Positions 1-6,001 of a stretch of DNA of 10,056 nt are shown piece after piece (the first letter of the stretch is position 1; each line of letters opens with the position of its first letter). The DNA comes from CAIKZJ01 sp041675325. Its GTDB lineage: Bacteria > Bacteroidota > Ignavibacteria > Tepidaquicellales > Tepidaquicellaceae. The notes beneath the pieces are model-generated. The model was not told the DNA's origin. It made no database searches and saw nothing but the letters and a program-made list of their open reading frames with translations. Location of the stretch: assembly GCA_041675325.1 (NCBI GenBank), contig JBAYUG010000102.1, positions 1 to 10,056 on the forward strand, in the 5' to 3' direction. Position numbers and translations under genes: made by a program.

Positions 1-1117
1 ATCCGGATCCTGCGATCTCAGGTTTAGTAGAAAGATATTTCATGTCGCCATTGTCGTATGAAAATGACATTATCCTACGTTCACGTTCTTCCATATCCTG
101 ATTTCCAAACACATCAAAACCAATTCCAATAACCTTATTAATTGCATCTCGTTCACTTTCTAAATGATGCCAAATTATATAATTATTTTCAGCATCATTT
201 AATAATATCTCTTTCATTTTTAAAATCCTATCCGGCAATGAATCTCTTTTTTCCCTACTCGCATCCCTCAACCCTAACGCTGAATCCCTGAACATCTTAA
301 CTTGACCATCTTCATCTTTTCCAGCTTCTAAATGATTAACTGGAATTTCATGATATATATATTTTATTTCAGGCAAATCATAACCTTCATCTGAATAACC
401 AAGATTTGAAGGTTTGAGAATAAAAGTTCCCCAGCTGCTTACCCAATACCAAAACTCTTTTTCTTTATGTTCGTATAAAGTTAAATTATTCGCCTGTGTA
501 GAATCTCTTTTAAAAAACCTTGTAAGCGCTTGTCCGGTATCCATAATCTCCAAATATCCGGCATAATGAATTATCTCTTTATACTTGTTAGGCGAAGGCG
601 TAGCGGTGCAAACAAATTTGTATTTAACACCTTTAAACAGCGTTAAAAAGCTCTGGTAAGTTTTTGTCCCGTAACCTCTCAAAACAGATGCCTCGTCTAA
701 AGAAGTAGCCATAAAATATAAAGGATTTATATCCCCGTCACGAACTCTTTCATAATTAGTAATCAAAATCTCATGAGTTGAATTTAAGACCTCTTTCTGA
801 TTGCGCACGTATTCAATCTCAATACCCAAAAGGTTTTCAGCATCGTGTTTAAATTCCTGCCTTATTCCGAGTGGGCAAACTATTAATGCTTTTCCGCCTT
901 CCCTTTTTATGATTTGCCTTAGCGCTTCAATTTGCATGACAGTCTTTCCAAGTCCAAATGAAGCAAATACAGCTCTTCTACCACCTTTTACCATCCATTT
1001 TATAATATCTTTCTGATGAGGTTTAAGAATATCTGGCAAATTTAAATCTGTTATTTCAAATCCATAATCTTTAGCAATGGCGATTTTAGTTTTTAAAAAT
1101 TCATGATATTTATCCAC
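1..1117 (-). CDS. Phage superfamily II DNA helicase (SNF2/DEAD-like), C-terminus beyond window
   Basis: An ATP-dependent helicase or translocase, presumably for phage DNA replication or recombination in the cytoplasm. Translating the minus strand gives 372 codons that continue past the left edge. Visible motifs, numbered from the GTG: a Q-motif-like KPHQKD at 32-37, Walker A GLGKT at 55-59, a Walker-B-like LDEAS at 140-144 and motif III TATPSP at 171-176. The last residues, near KPEIAGSG, resemble the start of the usual K-P-x-I-x-G motif of this phage family, so most of the second RecA lobe should be outside. There is no ATG before residue 42 and an in-frame TAA lies at 1145-1147. I chose GTG at 1115-1117 because it gives the family-like start VDKYHEFLKTK and follows an AAAAACTTAAC leader. 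It is the last gene of the recombination module, 58 bp after the DUF7220-like gene. The family call is firm; its biochemical role is inferred. Confidence 0.9.
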   Translation of the reverse strand, partial: MDKYHEFLKTKIAIAKDYGFEITDLNLPDILKPHQKDIIKWMVKGGRRAVFASFGLGKTVMQIEALRQIIKREGGKALIVCPLGIRQEFKHDAENLLGIEIEYVRNQKEVLNSTHEILITNYERVRDGDINPLYFMATSLDEASVLRGYGTKTYQSFLTLFKGVKYKFVCTATPSPNKYKEIIHYAGYLEIMDTGQALTRFFKRDSTQANNLTLYEHKEKEFWYWVSSWGTFILKPSNLGYSDEGYDLPEIKYIYHEIPVNHLEAGKDEDGQVKMFRDSALGLRDASREKRDSLPDRILKMKEILLNDAENNYIIWHHLESERDAINKVIGIGFDVFGNQDMEERERRIMSFSYDNGDMKYLSTKPEIAGSG

Positions 1118-1175
1118 GTCGTTAAGTTTTTGGTTAAGTAAAATTAAAATTAATAATATTAAGAATCAATATAAA

Positions 1176-1385
1176 TTAGCCCCTCAGCTTATTGAATAAC
1201 CTTCTTAAAATATATCCCCTGGCTATACTTGCCAATGTAAACACACAAGTTATTAAAACATTTTGCGACAATCTGACTTCAATATTCAAAGCAGGATAAA
1301 TGGCAAGTTGAATAAGGAATGATATAACAAGGCCGGTGAAGGTATTGGTAGTTGATTCAATTAAACTATTTTTTTTTGTCTGCAT
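1176..1385 (-). CDS. Small DUF7220-like phage membrane protein
   Basis: A 69-residue protein with two hydrophobic segments, about residues 17-33 (GLVISFLIQLAIYPALN) and 43-57, followed by a basic end with LRRLFNKLR. This layout matches, from memory, the DUF7220 family of small phage proteins, which share a MQxxxSLxEaxxN start, a Y/FPA motif between the segments and a C-terminal LRRLFN. I see IESTTNT, YPALN and LRRLFN here. Function is unknown; an inner-membrane location is likely. The ATG lies 20 bp inside the 3' end of the upstream AP2/HNH gene, and its A/T leader (AATTTTAAATTAA) is read as the last codons of that endonuclease. This suggests the endonuclease unit inserted directly in front of an existing gene. 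The helicase follows. Confidence 0.7.
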   Translation of the reverse strand: MQTKKNSLIESTTNTFTGLVISFLIQLAIYPALNIEVRLSQNVLITCVFTLASIARGYILRRLFNKLRG

Positions 1386-1857
1386 TTAATTTAAAATTAA
1401 AATTTGCGAATTCACCGTGATATATTTTAGCGGCTTTATCCCGAGCTATTGCAGCTTCAATTTCATTATTAAATGTACCTAAATAAATATTCTTTTTATT
1501 TACTGTAATGCACGCCCTTATTGCCCCTCTGTCATAAAAAACTCCTATATACCTTGAAGATCCTCCACGCGATGAATTATTCATTTGATTTTGCGTATTA
1601 GTACATACCCTTATATTATTTTTTTGATTATTCAATCCGTTATGATCTTTATGATCAGTTATTTTACCTGAAGGCGTTTTTAATATAACTCGATGCATAA
1701 AAATCATCTTTGTTTTGAATTTATTTATTCGAACATTACGAACTGCATAAAACGTATTCATTTGTCTTGCTGCGCACCATTTAAACTGATTCAGATATTC
1801 ATAATCTTCATCATCAACTAAAGCAATTTTCCCTTGTGTTAATTTGATTTCTTTCAT
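1366..1857 (-). CDS. AP2-domain HNH homing endonuclease, copy A
   Basis: A free-standing phage HNH endonuclease of the kind that spreads by cutting DNA lacking it. Numbering from the upstream ATG at 1872: an N-terminal strand-rich part (KEIKLTQGKIALVDDEDY), the HNH nuclease core with H60, D73-H74, N78 and N85 in a DHxDHNGLNNQ context, and a C-terminal AP2-type DNA-binding domain at about 108-158 (RYIGV...YLGTFNNEIEAA). I prefer ATG 1857 because both copies in this window have the identical context GTTTTTATTATGAAAGAA, while ATG 1872 sits inside a predicted leader stem. The last codons (KLNADKKK) extend past the end of copy B and are encoded by the leader and first codons of the DUF7220-like gene. 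The paralogue is at 5543-6001. The family is clear; homing activity is inferred. Confidence 0.9.
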   Translation of the reverse strand: MKEIKLTQGKIALVDDEDYEYLNQFKWCAARQMNTFYAVRNVRINKFKTKMIFMHRVILKTPSGKITDHKDHNGLNNQKNNIRVCTNTQNQMNNSSRGGSSRYIGVFYDRGAIRACITVNKKNIYLGTFNNEIEAAIARDKAAKIYHGEFANFNFKLNADKKK

Positions 1858-1962
1858 AATAAAAACACCCATACCAATTACAAAGGCTGTCCAGTTGTGC
1901 GAGGTTGCACGAAAGGCGATGTAACCGATATGGGATTTTTTATATTTTTCATAACTGAACAG
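1858..1962 (-). promoter_or_regulatory. Structured pseudoknot leader RNA of HNH copy A
   Basis: A leader of about 105 nt with helices shared with the copy at 6002-6107. P1 is CTGTTCAGTT (1953-1962) with AACTGGACAG (1887-1896), including one G-U pair. P2 is CCCATA (1929-1934) with TATGGG (1868-1873). P3 is TTACA (1920-1924) with TGTAA (1878-1882). P4 is the hairpin GTGC/GCAC (1897-1910). P1 crosses P2 and P3, so the fold is a pseudoknot. P2 is followed by GTGTTTTT, terminator-like. Between the copies P1, P2 and P4 change sequence but still pair. No Rfam family was recognised. Confidence 0.6.
1878..1952 (-). CDS. Possible leader peptide (uORF) of HNH copy A, 24 aa
   Basis: An ATG 10 nt after the inferred transcript start opens a 24-codon frame, MKNIKNPISVTSPF followed by VQPRTTGQPL, which stops in the P3 strand of the leader. 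The other leader has a frame at the same place beginning MKTFKNPLSVTLPL, so M-K-x-x-K-N-P-x-S-V-T-x-P is shared. A ribosome on this frame would open P2, P3, P4 and P1, as in leader-peptide attenuators. The match may instead come from conserved RNA bases; translation is unproven. Confidence 0.3.
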   Translation of the reverse strand: MKNIKNPISVTSPFVQPRTTGQPL

Positions 1963-1967
1963 CGTGG

Positions 1968-1998
1968 TAAAATTACAAATTATTTTTTAATTAAACAA
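1968..1998 (-). promoter_or_regulatory. Probable promoter of HNH copy A unit
   Basis: Minus-strand TTG (1996-1998), 20 nt spacer, then TAATTTTA (1968-1975), close to the Bacteroidota consensus TTG-N17..23-TAnnTTTG except for the last base. Five bases downstream of the box P1 of the leader begins (1962), and the same 8+5 nt arrangement is seen in copy B. The transcript would therefore start at about the first base of the pseudoknot. Confidence 0.45.
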
Positions 1999-2049
1999 TT
2001 TCAAAAAGCGAAAATTTACGAAATTGCTCGAGTATCTTTTTCGATTGCA

Positions 2050-2424
2050 TTATTTCAGCTTCAGGTAGTGGTCGATAATATCTTTTGCGTCCTGAAAGCC
2101 AATAGCGACAATGGCATAGTAACCTTTAGTCACTAACAGATTCATGCATTTAACCTGCTCTGAAATGTGTTCGCTTGCCCATTCGCCATTTTTCTTAGCG
2201 AGCTTGGTGCCTTCTTTTTTCAGCTCGATAAAAAGACCGTGCCACTTTCCACGAGGTTCGTAGATCACAATATCCGGAAAGCCTTTGTTTGACCTTAGAT
2301 TCTTAACCTGGACTGATTGTCCAATTGTCATTTTGATACCTGACAAATCCGTATTGAATATAACCGATGGATATTGAAGGCGCAAGTAATCGCATACGGA
2401 TTTGTGTAATGTTTTTTCGCTCAT
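2050..2424 (-). CDS. VRR-NUC domain nuclease (PD-(D/E)xK)
   Basis: A 124-residue stand-alone VRR-NUC protein, a Holliday-junction-resolvase-like or structure-specific nuclease common in phage replication modules. The PD-(D/E)xK core is visible: GFPD with D51, then FIELKKEG with E67 and K69, and an N-terminal helix carrying E3 and H7 that usually supplies another acidic ligand. The C-terminal part has the basic stretch KLAKKNG and a QVKCMNLLVTKGYYAIV strand-helix-strand usual for the family. It starts at ATG behind the A/T leader AATTTTAAATAAA and lies 5 bp after the NinB-like gene, so the two are probably cotranslated. The HNH copy A unit follows it directly. The family is well supported; the actual substrate is not known. 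Confidence 0.88.
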   Translation of the reverse strand: MSEKTLHKSVCDYLRLQYPSVIFNTDLSGIKMTIGQSVQVKNLRSNKGFPDIVIYEPRGKWHGLFIELKKEGTKLAKKNGEWASEHISEQVKCMNLLVTKGYYAIVAIGFQDAKDIIDHYLKLK

Positions 2425-2429
2425 TTTAT

Positions 2430-2870
2430 TTAAAATTTAATTGTTAATTCCTCCCCAGGATCCGGAACGTAAACCCCTAAAAACTCCGAAGCCCATTTTT
2501 TAATATCCGCTAAATAATCCATGAATTGTATTGTGGTTAGCTTCTTAGTACTTCTTATCCCTTCCAGATATTCGCCGTCTTTATTCACTATCTGATAACG
2601 TAAAAAGCGGTCTTTGCAATTGTCATGCACCCAGTCAAGATCAACCTCGTTACTGTCATAACCCAGGTCAATAAGTCCCCTTAAAAATATCGGGTAAACA
2701 ATGCCCCACAGGTATGAATTTTGCAAATTTGACCGCTTCCTGTATTTCTTTTCGACTGTCAAAACATAGCGACCAGGTTTGAGTTCGGTAAGCAGTTTAA
2801 CAAACTTATCCCGGTGGATAATTTTAAACCGCCCTTCCTCAACGTTGCAAAATGCTTCAATCCTTACCAT
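2430..2870 (-). CDS. NinB-like phage recombination protein
   Basis: A 146-residue protein whose middle and end look like phage NinB, an ssDNA-binding recombination mediator: KRSNLQNSYLWGIVYPIF at about residues 46-63, a WVHDNCKDRFL helix, then STKKLTT, FMDYLADIKKWASEFLGV and VPDPGE at the end. The pattern S/T-x-x-Q-N-x-Y-W at the start, and a C-terminal helix ending in an F/Y-x-P-x-P motif, is typical of NinB-type proteins from many phages. It overlaps the stop of the preceding Cys-rich/HNH fusion gene by 7 nt, which suggests translational coupling, and sits just before the VRR-NUC nuclease. In lambda NinB acts with recombination functions; the same role is inferred here. An alternative is an unrelated conserved phage protein with a similar layout. 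Confidence 0.65.
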   Translation of the reverse strand: MVRIEAFCNVEEGRFKIIHRDKFVKLLTELKPGRYVLTVEKKYRKRSNLQNSYLWGIVYPIFLRGLIDLGYDSNEVDLDWVHDNCKDRFLRYQIVNKDGEYLEGIRSTKKLTTIQFMDYLADIKKWASEFLGVYVPDPGEELTIKF

Positions 2871-3745
2871 AATTTAGGCGATGAATCAATTTTCAGTTTC
2901 TTTTTTGTTTTCGGCTTATTTGGATCAAATGAAGTGCATATAGGTTCTCCATTCTTGTAAACCCATTGCCTCGGTTGCTTACCAATCAATGATCCTACTA
3001 ATATAGTACATTGGTTTATCTTATAGCATTTATCGCAATATTTTGAAGTAAATTTTAATCCATCTGTTCCGTTTGATGGATAATAAGATTTATATATTAT
3101 TGAATTGTAAGGTATATGCTTCCATGTTTTTTTAATAACAACACATCTTATAGTACATGGGTAAACATTGTATATTTTTGAAATAGCAATTAATGAGAAA
3201 TATCCAGAATCAGCCATTTTTCTAATTCTATTTATATCTATTTCTTTTAATTTATGTAAGCTGACGCCTTCTCCTCTTGCACTATTCATTAATCCTGTTC
3301 TAAATGCGTGCCATATATTTTCTTGATTAGTACACCACTCTAAATTTTCAACATTATTATTAATTTTTATACCGTCAATATGATTAACTTGTGGTTTGTT
3401 TTCTGGGTTTGGAATAAATGCAATTGCAACCAGTCTTGAAACTTTTGTAAATTTCTTCTTTGTTTCTTTAGTTAATAATACCATTAAATATTTTTTAGAA
3501 TCAAAGCACTGTTTTAATATTTTTTCGTTAGTTCTTACTGATGAGTTTTTCCATTTAGACCTTCTTTCTAACGATTTAACTCTTCCTAAATTACTAACTT
3601 CATAAAAACCCTCATAACCTTTAATTGATTTCCATATTTCTTCCATTTTATTAAATATAAAAGCCTCTACGGTAAATGGCTTATCAATCACATTTGAGGT
3701 GGGATTGCATTTACTTTCGAGGCCGTTATAACTATTTTTATTCAT
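2864..3745 (-). CDS. Cys-rich phage protein with in-frame NUMOD4-HNH endonuclease insertion
   Basis: A 293-residue mosaic. Residues 1-33 (ending KPFTVEAFIFNK) and about 221-293 (YYPSNGTDGLKF, then C237, C240, C246, C270) look like the two ends of a small Cys-rich, possibly zinc-binding phage protein. Between them lies a complete homing endonuclease: NUMOD4 at about 35-59 (EEIWKSIKGYEGFYEVSN), an HNH core with H122 in QVNHIDG and N129-N134, and a helix-turn-helix-like tail to about 211. The endonuclease has its own plausible start at M34. There is no room for a group I intron, and I see no intein splice residues at the junctions, so the product is probably a fusion. It follows a good promoter (3769-3798) and overlaps the NinB-like gene. 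The endonuclease call is firm; the host-gene identity is from memory of the PSNGT and Cys pattern. Confidence 0.8.
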   Translation of the reverse strand: MNKNSYNGLESKCNPTSNVIDKPFTVEAFIFNKMEEIWKSIKGYEGFYEVSNLGRVKSLERRSKWKNSSVRTNEKILKQCFDSKKYLMVLLTKETKKKFTKVSRLVAIAFIPNPENKPQVNHIDGIKINNNVENLEWCTNQENIWHAFRTGLMNSARGEGVSLHKLKEIDINRIRKMADSGYFSLIAISKIYNVYPCTIRCVVIKKTWKHIPYNSIIYKSYYPSNGTDGLKFTSKYCDKCYKINQCTILVGSLIGKQPRQWVYKNGEPICTSFDPNKPKTKKKLKIDSSPKLW

Positions 3746-3768
3746 AAATGTAATTGATAAGCACTATA

Positions 3769-3798
3769 CAAATATAGTAAATATTTGTTTTTAATCAA
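3769..3798 (-). promoter_or_regulatory. Bacteroidota-type promoter before the Cys-rich/HNH gene
   Basis: Minus-strand TTG (3796-3798), 19 nt spacer, then TATATTTG (3769-3776), a perfect TAnnTTTG box. The start codon at 3745 is 23 nt downstream. The TTG overlaps the stop region of the preceding small ORF. It would transcribe the Cys-rich/HNH gene and the NinB, VRR-NUC and following genes. Confidence 0.6.
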
Positions 3799-3958
3799 AA
3801 TTATATTTTCTTAAAAGTAGCGAAATCTTAATTATATGCTCAATCTTAACAACATTCCTCAACCTGATCTGCTCGTCACAGCTTTCTTTTATCCGCTGGA
3901 TAACTTTAGGCGACGGGGTGCAAAATAGTTCTAACTGAATTGATCTGTTTGATTTCAT
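3791..3958 (-). CDS. Small hypothetical protein, 55 aa
   Basis: Reading frame MKSNRSIQLELFCTPSP then KVIQRIKESCDEQI and RLRNVVKIEHIIKISLLLRK, ending YNFD. The composition is protein-like: a basic, amphipathic helical C-terminal half and no low-complexity sequence. I do not recognise it. Its ATG, behind GATAA, lies 53 nt inside the 3' end of the 72-residue gene in another frame, longer than the short overlaps elsewhere in this window. It fills the otherwise empty 160 bp before the promoter at 3769-3798. Either both overlapping genes are real, or one start is further downstream. Moderately supported only. Confidence 0.5.
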   Translation of the reverse strand: MKSNRSIQLELFCTPSPKVIQRIKESCDEQIRLRNVVKIEHIIKISLLLRKYNFD

Positions 3959-4124
3959 TTATCTGCGATCTTTTAAAAATATGTTCATGCCCATCCTGGT
4001 CAAGGATAATAAAATAGTCCTTAGAAATTGTTGTCAAATAACCGCTTAAAGTAGTAAGGTGACCGATCTTATTATATACAGCCACATTGACTAACTTGTT
4101 TAAGAGCTTTTTAGAGGGTTTCAT
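3906..4124 (-). CDS. Small hypothetical protein, 72 aa, SH3-like
   Basis: Unrecognised 72-residue basic protein. A helical start (KPSKKLLNKLVNVAVYNKIG) is followed by alternating short strands: LTTLSGYLTTISKDYFIILD, then GHEHIFKRSQINEIKQI. This pattern of five short strands with a turn is what small Sm- or SH3-like barrels look like, but that is inference only. The start is secure: TAATG joins it to the stop of the preceding gene, so translation is probably coupled. The 3' end overlaps the 55-residue ORF. Confidence 0.65.
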   Translation of the reverse strand: MKPSKKLLNKLVNVAVYNKIGHLTTLSGYLTTISKDYFIILDQDGHEHIFKRSQINEIKQINSVRTILHPVA

Positions 4125-4582
4125 TATAGTTTAACAACTACTTTAGTTGACGAGGTCTTTAAAGGCATATAAATAATTTCGCCAGTTAAAGCATTAGCTA
4201 CACCTTCCAGCGGAATTGATTTTAAAAACTGTTCCCGTTCTTTCATCTTAGCATCAATTTCAAATTTCCTCTTTTCAAGATCATCCCAAACACTGTCATG
4301 ACAGGTAAGGTAATCATATTTAGCCCCGACTTCTTTAATTGAAAATTCAGTATCTAAATGTCTGAACGTCTTGCCGTATTTTACAGCTTCAGCATAGAAA
4401 TGATCTTCCAGTTCTTTGTCTTTTAAAAGCTGACTTATTGTCTTTTCGACAAACTTAAGTTGTTTTAAAACTTTCAGAGGGTCATCATTACCGGATAAGA
4501 TTTCATCTTTTAAAGTGGTAATGTAGTGTTTCAATTCTGCGTCATTTGACGGGAAAATTGTTATTGTGCTTAGTGTTTTCAT
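4124..4582 (-). CDS. Conserved phage hypothetical protein next to the SSB-like gene
   Basis: A 152-residue protein similar, from memory, to a conserved hypothetical that sits beside the ssDNA-binding-like gene in many Bacteroidota prophages. Features: an N-terminal KTLSTITIFPS, a helical middle with VLKQLKFVEKTISQLLKDKELEDH that may form a coiled coil, the conserved-looking FSIKEVGAKYDYLTCHD, a charged helix (LEKRKFEIDAKMKEREQFLKS), and a C-terminal SSTKVVVKL strand. I use ATG 4582; the frame is open two codons further to a TTG at 4588, but that overlaps the preceding stop and the ATG gives the usual start. The stop is shared with the next ATG as TAATG. Its job is unknown; the setting suggests DNA replication or recombination. 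Confidence 0.75.
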   Translation of the reverse strand: MKTLSTITIFPSNDAELKHYITTLKDEILSGNDDPLKVLKQLKFVEKTISQLLKDKELEDHFYAEAVKYGKTFRHLDTEFSIKEVGAKYDYLTCHDSVWDDLEKRKFEIDAKMKEREQFLKSIPLEGVANALTGEIIYMPLKTSSTKVVVKL

Positions 4583-4584
4583 GA

Positions 4585-5211
4585 TCAAAAAGGGAGGTCA
4601 TTTAATGGGTCTTCACTATTTGTTTCATCCCTGGTTACAGTAGGCTCTGAAAGTTGTTTAAATTCATCTGAACTTTTGATTTTGTCTTTCATGTAATCGG
4701 AAAGTTTATCAAATACATTCCAGTCGAAATTATCATAAGACAAAACACGCATCGGGTTCAACTGTTCAGGACAATCCTGACCTTTCATAAGTTTTGAAAT
4801 ACCAGAAATAACAACATAATTCCTTGTTGGATCAGCTTTTCCAGGTTGATGAATAAGCGATAATATACATGGCTGTCCTAAAAGTTTGGTAATATCAACA
4901 GCTTTAGCCTCTTCATCCGTATATCCTTTTCCCCTCCAGCTTTCAAGGTCTTTGCGAAGTGTACTTTTTTCGTGCATTGATAGGGTATAAGTTTTTGAAA
5001 TTACAAAAGGTTCCTGCCCTTTTTCAGTATCAAATACATCAAGTTCAGTAGGTAGCTCCCAGGTAATGTTCACTTTATGAGCTTTCTTTTTTTCACCGTT
5101 GTACTCTGTTTCAACGGTTCCGATTTCGATCATTGAATAACAACGGGCAACGTATGTGCCTGGTTCAACTTGTTTAAAATCTCCTGATTTTTTTTCTGCA
5201 ATAATTGGCAT
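4585..5211 (-). CDS. Putative phage single-stranded-DNA-binding protein with SSB-type tail
   Basis: A 208-residue protein that probably coats ssDNA during phage replication. It begins with GTYVARCYSMIEIGTVETEY, a strand-rich fold like the OB-type cores of phage ssDNA-binding proteins of the DUF669 kind, with NITWELPTELDVFD and FVISKTYTLSMHEKS as further strands, and LLGQPCILSLIHQPG near the core end. The C-terminus is disordered, acidic and ends DPLNDLPF, very like the D/P-rich, aromatic-final tip by which bacterial SSB recruits partners. It is the second gene behind the promoter at 5474-5503 and overlaps the start of the next gene. The start is clear: ATG after AAATTTAAAACT. The family assignment is by resemblance only; a recombination mediator is an alternative. 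Confidence 0.55.
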   Translation of the reverse strand: MPIIAEKKSGDFKQVEPGTYVARCYSMIEIGTVETEYNGEKKKAHKVNITWELPTELDVFDTEKGQEPFVISKTYTLSMHEKSTLRKDLESWRGKGYTDEEAKAVDITKLLGQPCILSLIHQPGKADPTRNYVVISGISKLMKGQDCPEQLNPMRVLSYDNFDWNVFDKLSDYMKDKIKSSDEFKQLSEPTVTRDETNSEDPLNDLPF

Positions 5212-5231
5212 AGTTTTAAATTTAAAATTGG

Positions 5232-5453
5232 TTAATTATCGTCTTTTTGTGCATCCCGCTTTTCCTCCATAGCGGTATCGTAGTCGTCGTATTCCGAATC
5301 TTCATCGTCTTCATCCGGGCGATTGTCGTAAATTATCCCACCGCAGAGGAATGATTTCTTTTTGGGTTCAGTGTGTAGTGGTCTGAAAAGGTCGTCGAAA
5401 TAATCGAAAAGGTTATCTTTCAGATCATCCATTTCGTTAAAATTTGTTTTCAT
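5232..5453 (-). CDS. Small acidic hypothetical protein, 73 aa
   Basis: Unrecognised. The N-terminal third is mixed (NFNEMDDLKDNLFDYFDDLF), then RPLHTEPKKKSFLCGG, then a highly acidic stretch from about residue 47, PDEDDEDSEYDDYD, ending in charged helix AMEEKRDAQKDDN. Such acidity could mimic DNA or bind a basic partner, but this is speculation. It is the first gene of the replication module, behind a probable promoter, and its leader carries the AAAAACTAA motif. The next gene, the ssDNA-binding-like protein, starts 20 bp downstream. Confidence 0.65.
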   Translation of the reverse strand: MKTNFNEMDDLKDNLFDYFDDLFRPLHTEPKKKSFLCGGIIYDNRPDEDDEDSEYDDYDTAMEEKRDAQKDDN

Positions 5454-5473
5454 GCTATTAGTTTTTGGTTACG

Positions 5474-5503
5474 TAAATTTAAAAAGAATAATTGATAAGT
5501 CAA
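5474..5503 (-). promoter_or_regulatory. Probable promoter of the replication module
   Basis: Minus-strand TTG (5501-5503), 19 nt spacer, TAAATTTA (5474-5481): TAnnTTTG with the final base changed. It sits 20 nt before the ATG at 5453 and after the stop of HNH copy B, in a 90-bp gap that holds no gene. Confidence 0.45.
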
Positions 5504-5542
5504 TAGAATAGGGCTAATTTAGAGAGAATCTAAATAAATGTG

Positions 5543-6001
5543 CTATTTAAAATTTAAGTTTGCAAATTCGCAAAATAACTCCTTAGCTTTAATATCATAT
5601 GCTTTAGCTGCATCTTCCTTATTATTAAAAAATCCTAAAAAATAAGAATTATTATCCTTGCTAATTCTTGATAAATATCCACCATTTCTGTTTCTCTTAT
5701 AAACTCCTAAATATCCACATTCACCCCAACTTTGTTTATTATAACTATTTTGTTTATTGTTGCATATTCTTAAATTATTTCGTTGATTATTTAAACCATT
5801 ATGGTCAATATGATCAACAATCATGTTTTTAGGTGGATTTAGAATAAATCTATGCATCATTATTGATTCTTTTGTTTTGGCTTTATGTGCATAATATCTT
5901 TTTTTGCTAAATCTAGCAGCCCACTTAAATTGATTCAAATATTCGTAATCTTCATCATCAACTAAAGCCACCTTACCTTGTGTTAATTTAATTTCTTTCA
6001 T
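5543..6001 (-). CDS. AP2-domain HNH homing endonuclease, copy B
   Basis: Paralogue of the gene at 1366-1857, with the same domain order. Numbered from the upstream ATG at 6022: MKEIKLTQGKVALVDDEDYE, an HNH core with H57, D70-H71, N75 and N82 (DHIDHNGLNNQ), and an AP2-type DNA-binding domain at about 103-152 (GYLGV...FLGFFNNKEDAAKAYD). The first 30 codons after ATG 6001 are nearly identical to copy A and then diverge, so the specificity part may have changed. I use ATG 6001 because it keeps the context shared with copy A; ATG 6022 lies inside the leader structure. It stops at LNFK, eight residues before copy A does. It separates the lysis genes from the replication module and has its own leader and probable promoter. 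Confidence 0.9.
   Translation of the reverse strand: MKEIKLTQGKVALVDDEDYEYLNQFKWAARFSKKRYYAHKAKTKESIMMHRFILNPPKNMIVDHIDHNGLNNQRNNLRICNNKQNSYNKQSWGECGYLGVYKRNRNGGYLSRISKDNNSYFLGFFNNKEDAAKAYDIKAKELFCEFANLNFK

Noticed and set aside
801..1016. Plus-strand frame of 71 codons
   Set aside because: Antisense to the helicase motifs, no leader, no recognisable domain; likewise the plus-strand frames at 3396-3605 and 6980-7189.
1897..2136. Plus-strand frame of 79 codons over the leader of HNH copy A
   Set aside because: It overlaps the promoter, leader and the 3' end of the VRR-NUC gene in antisense and has no protein-like features.
2864..3745. Intein or group I intron carrying the HNH gene
   Set aside because: No Cys/Ser at the first junction with a terminal HN at the second, and too few bases between host codons and endonuclease domains for an intron core.
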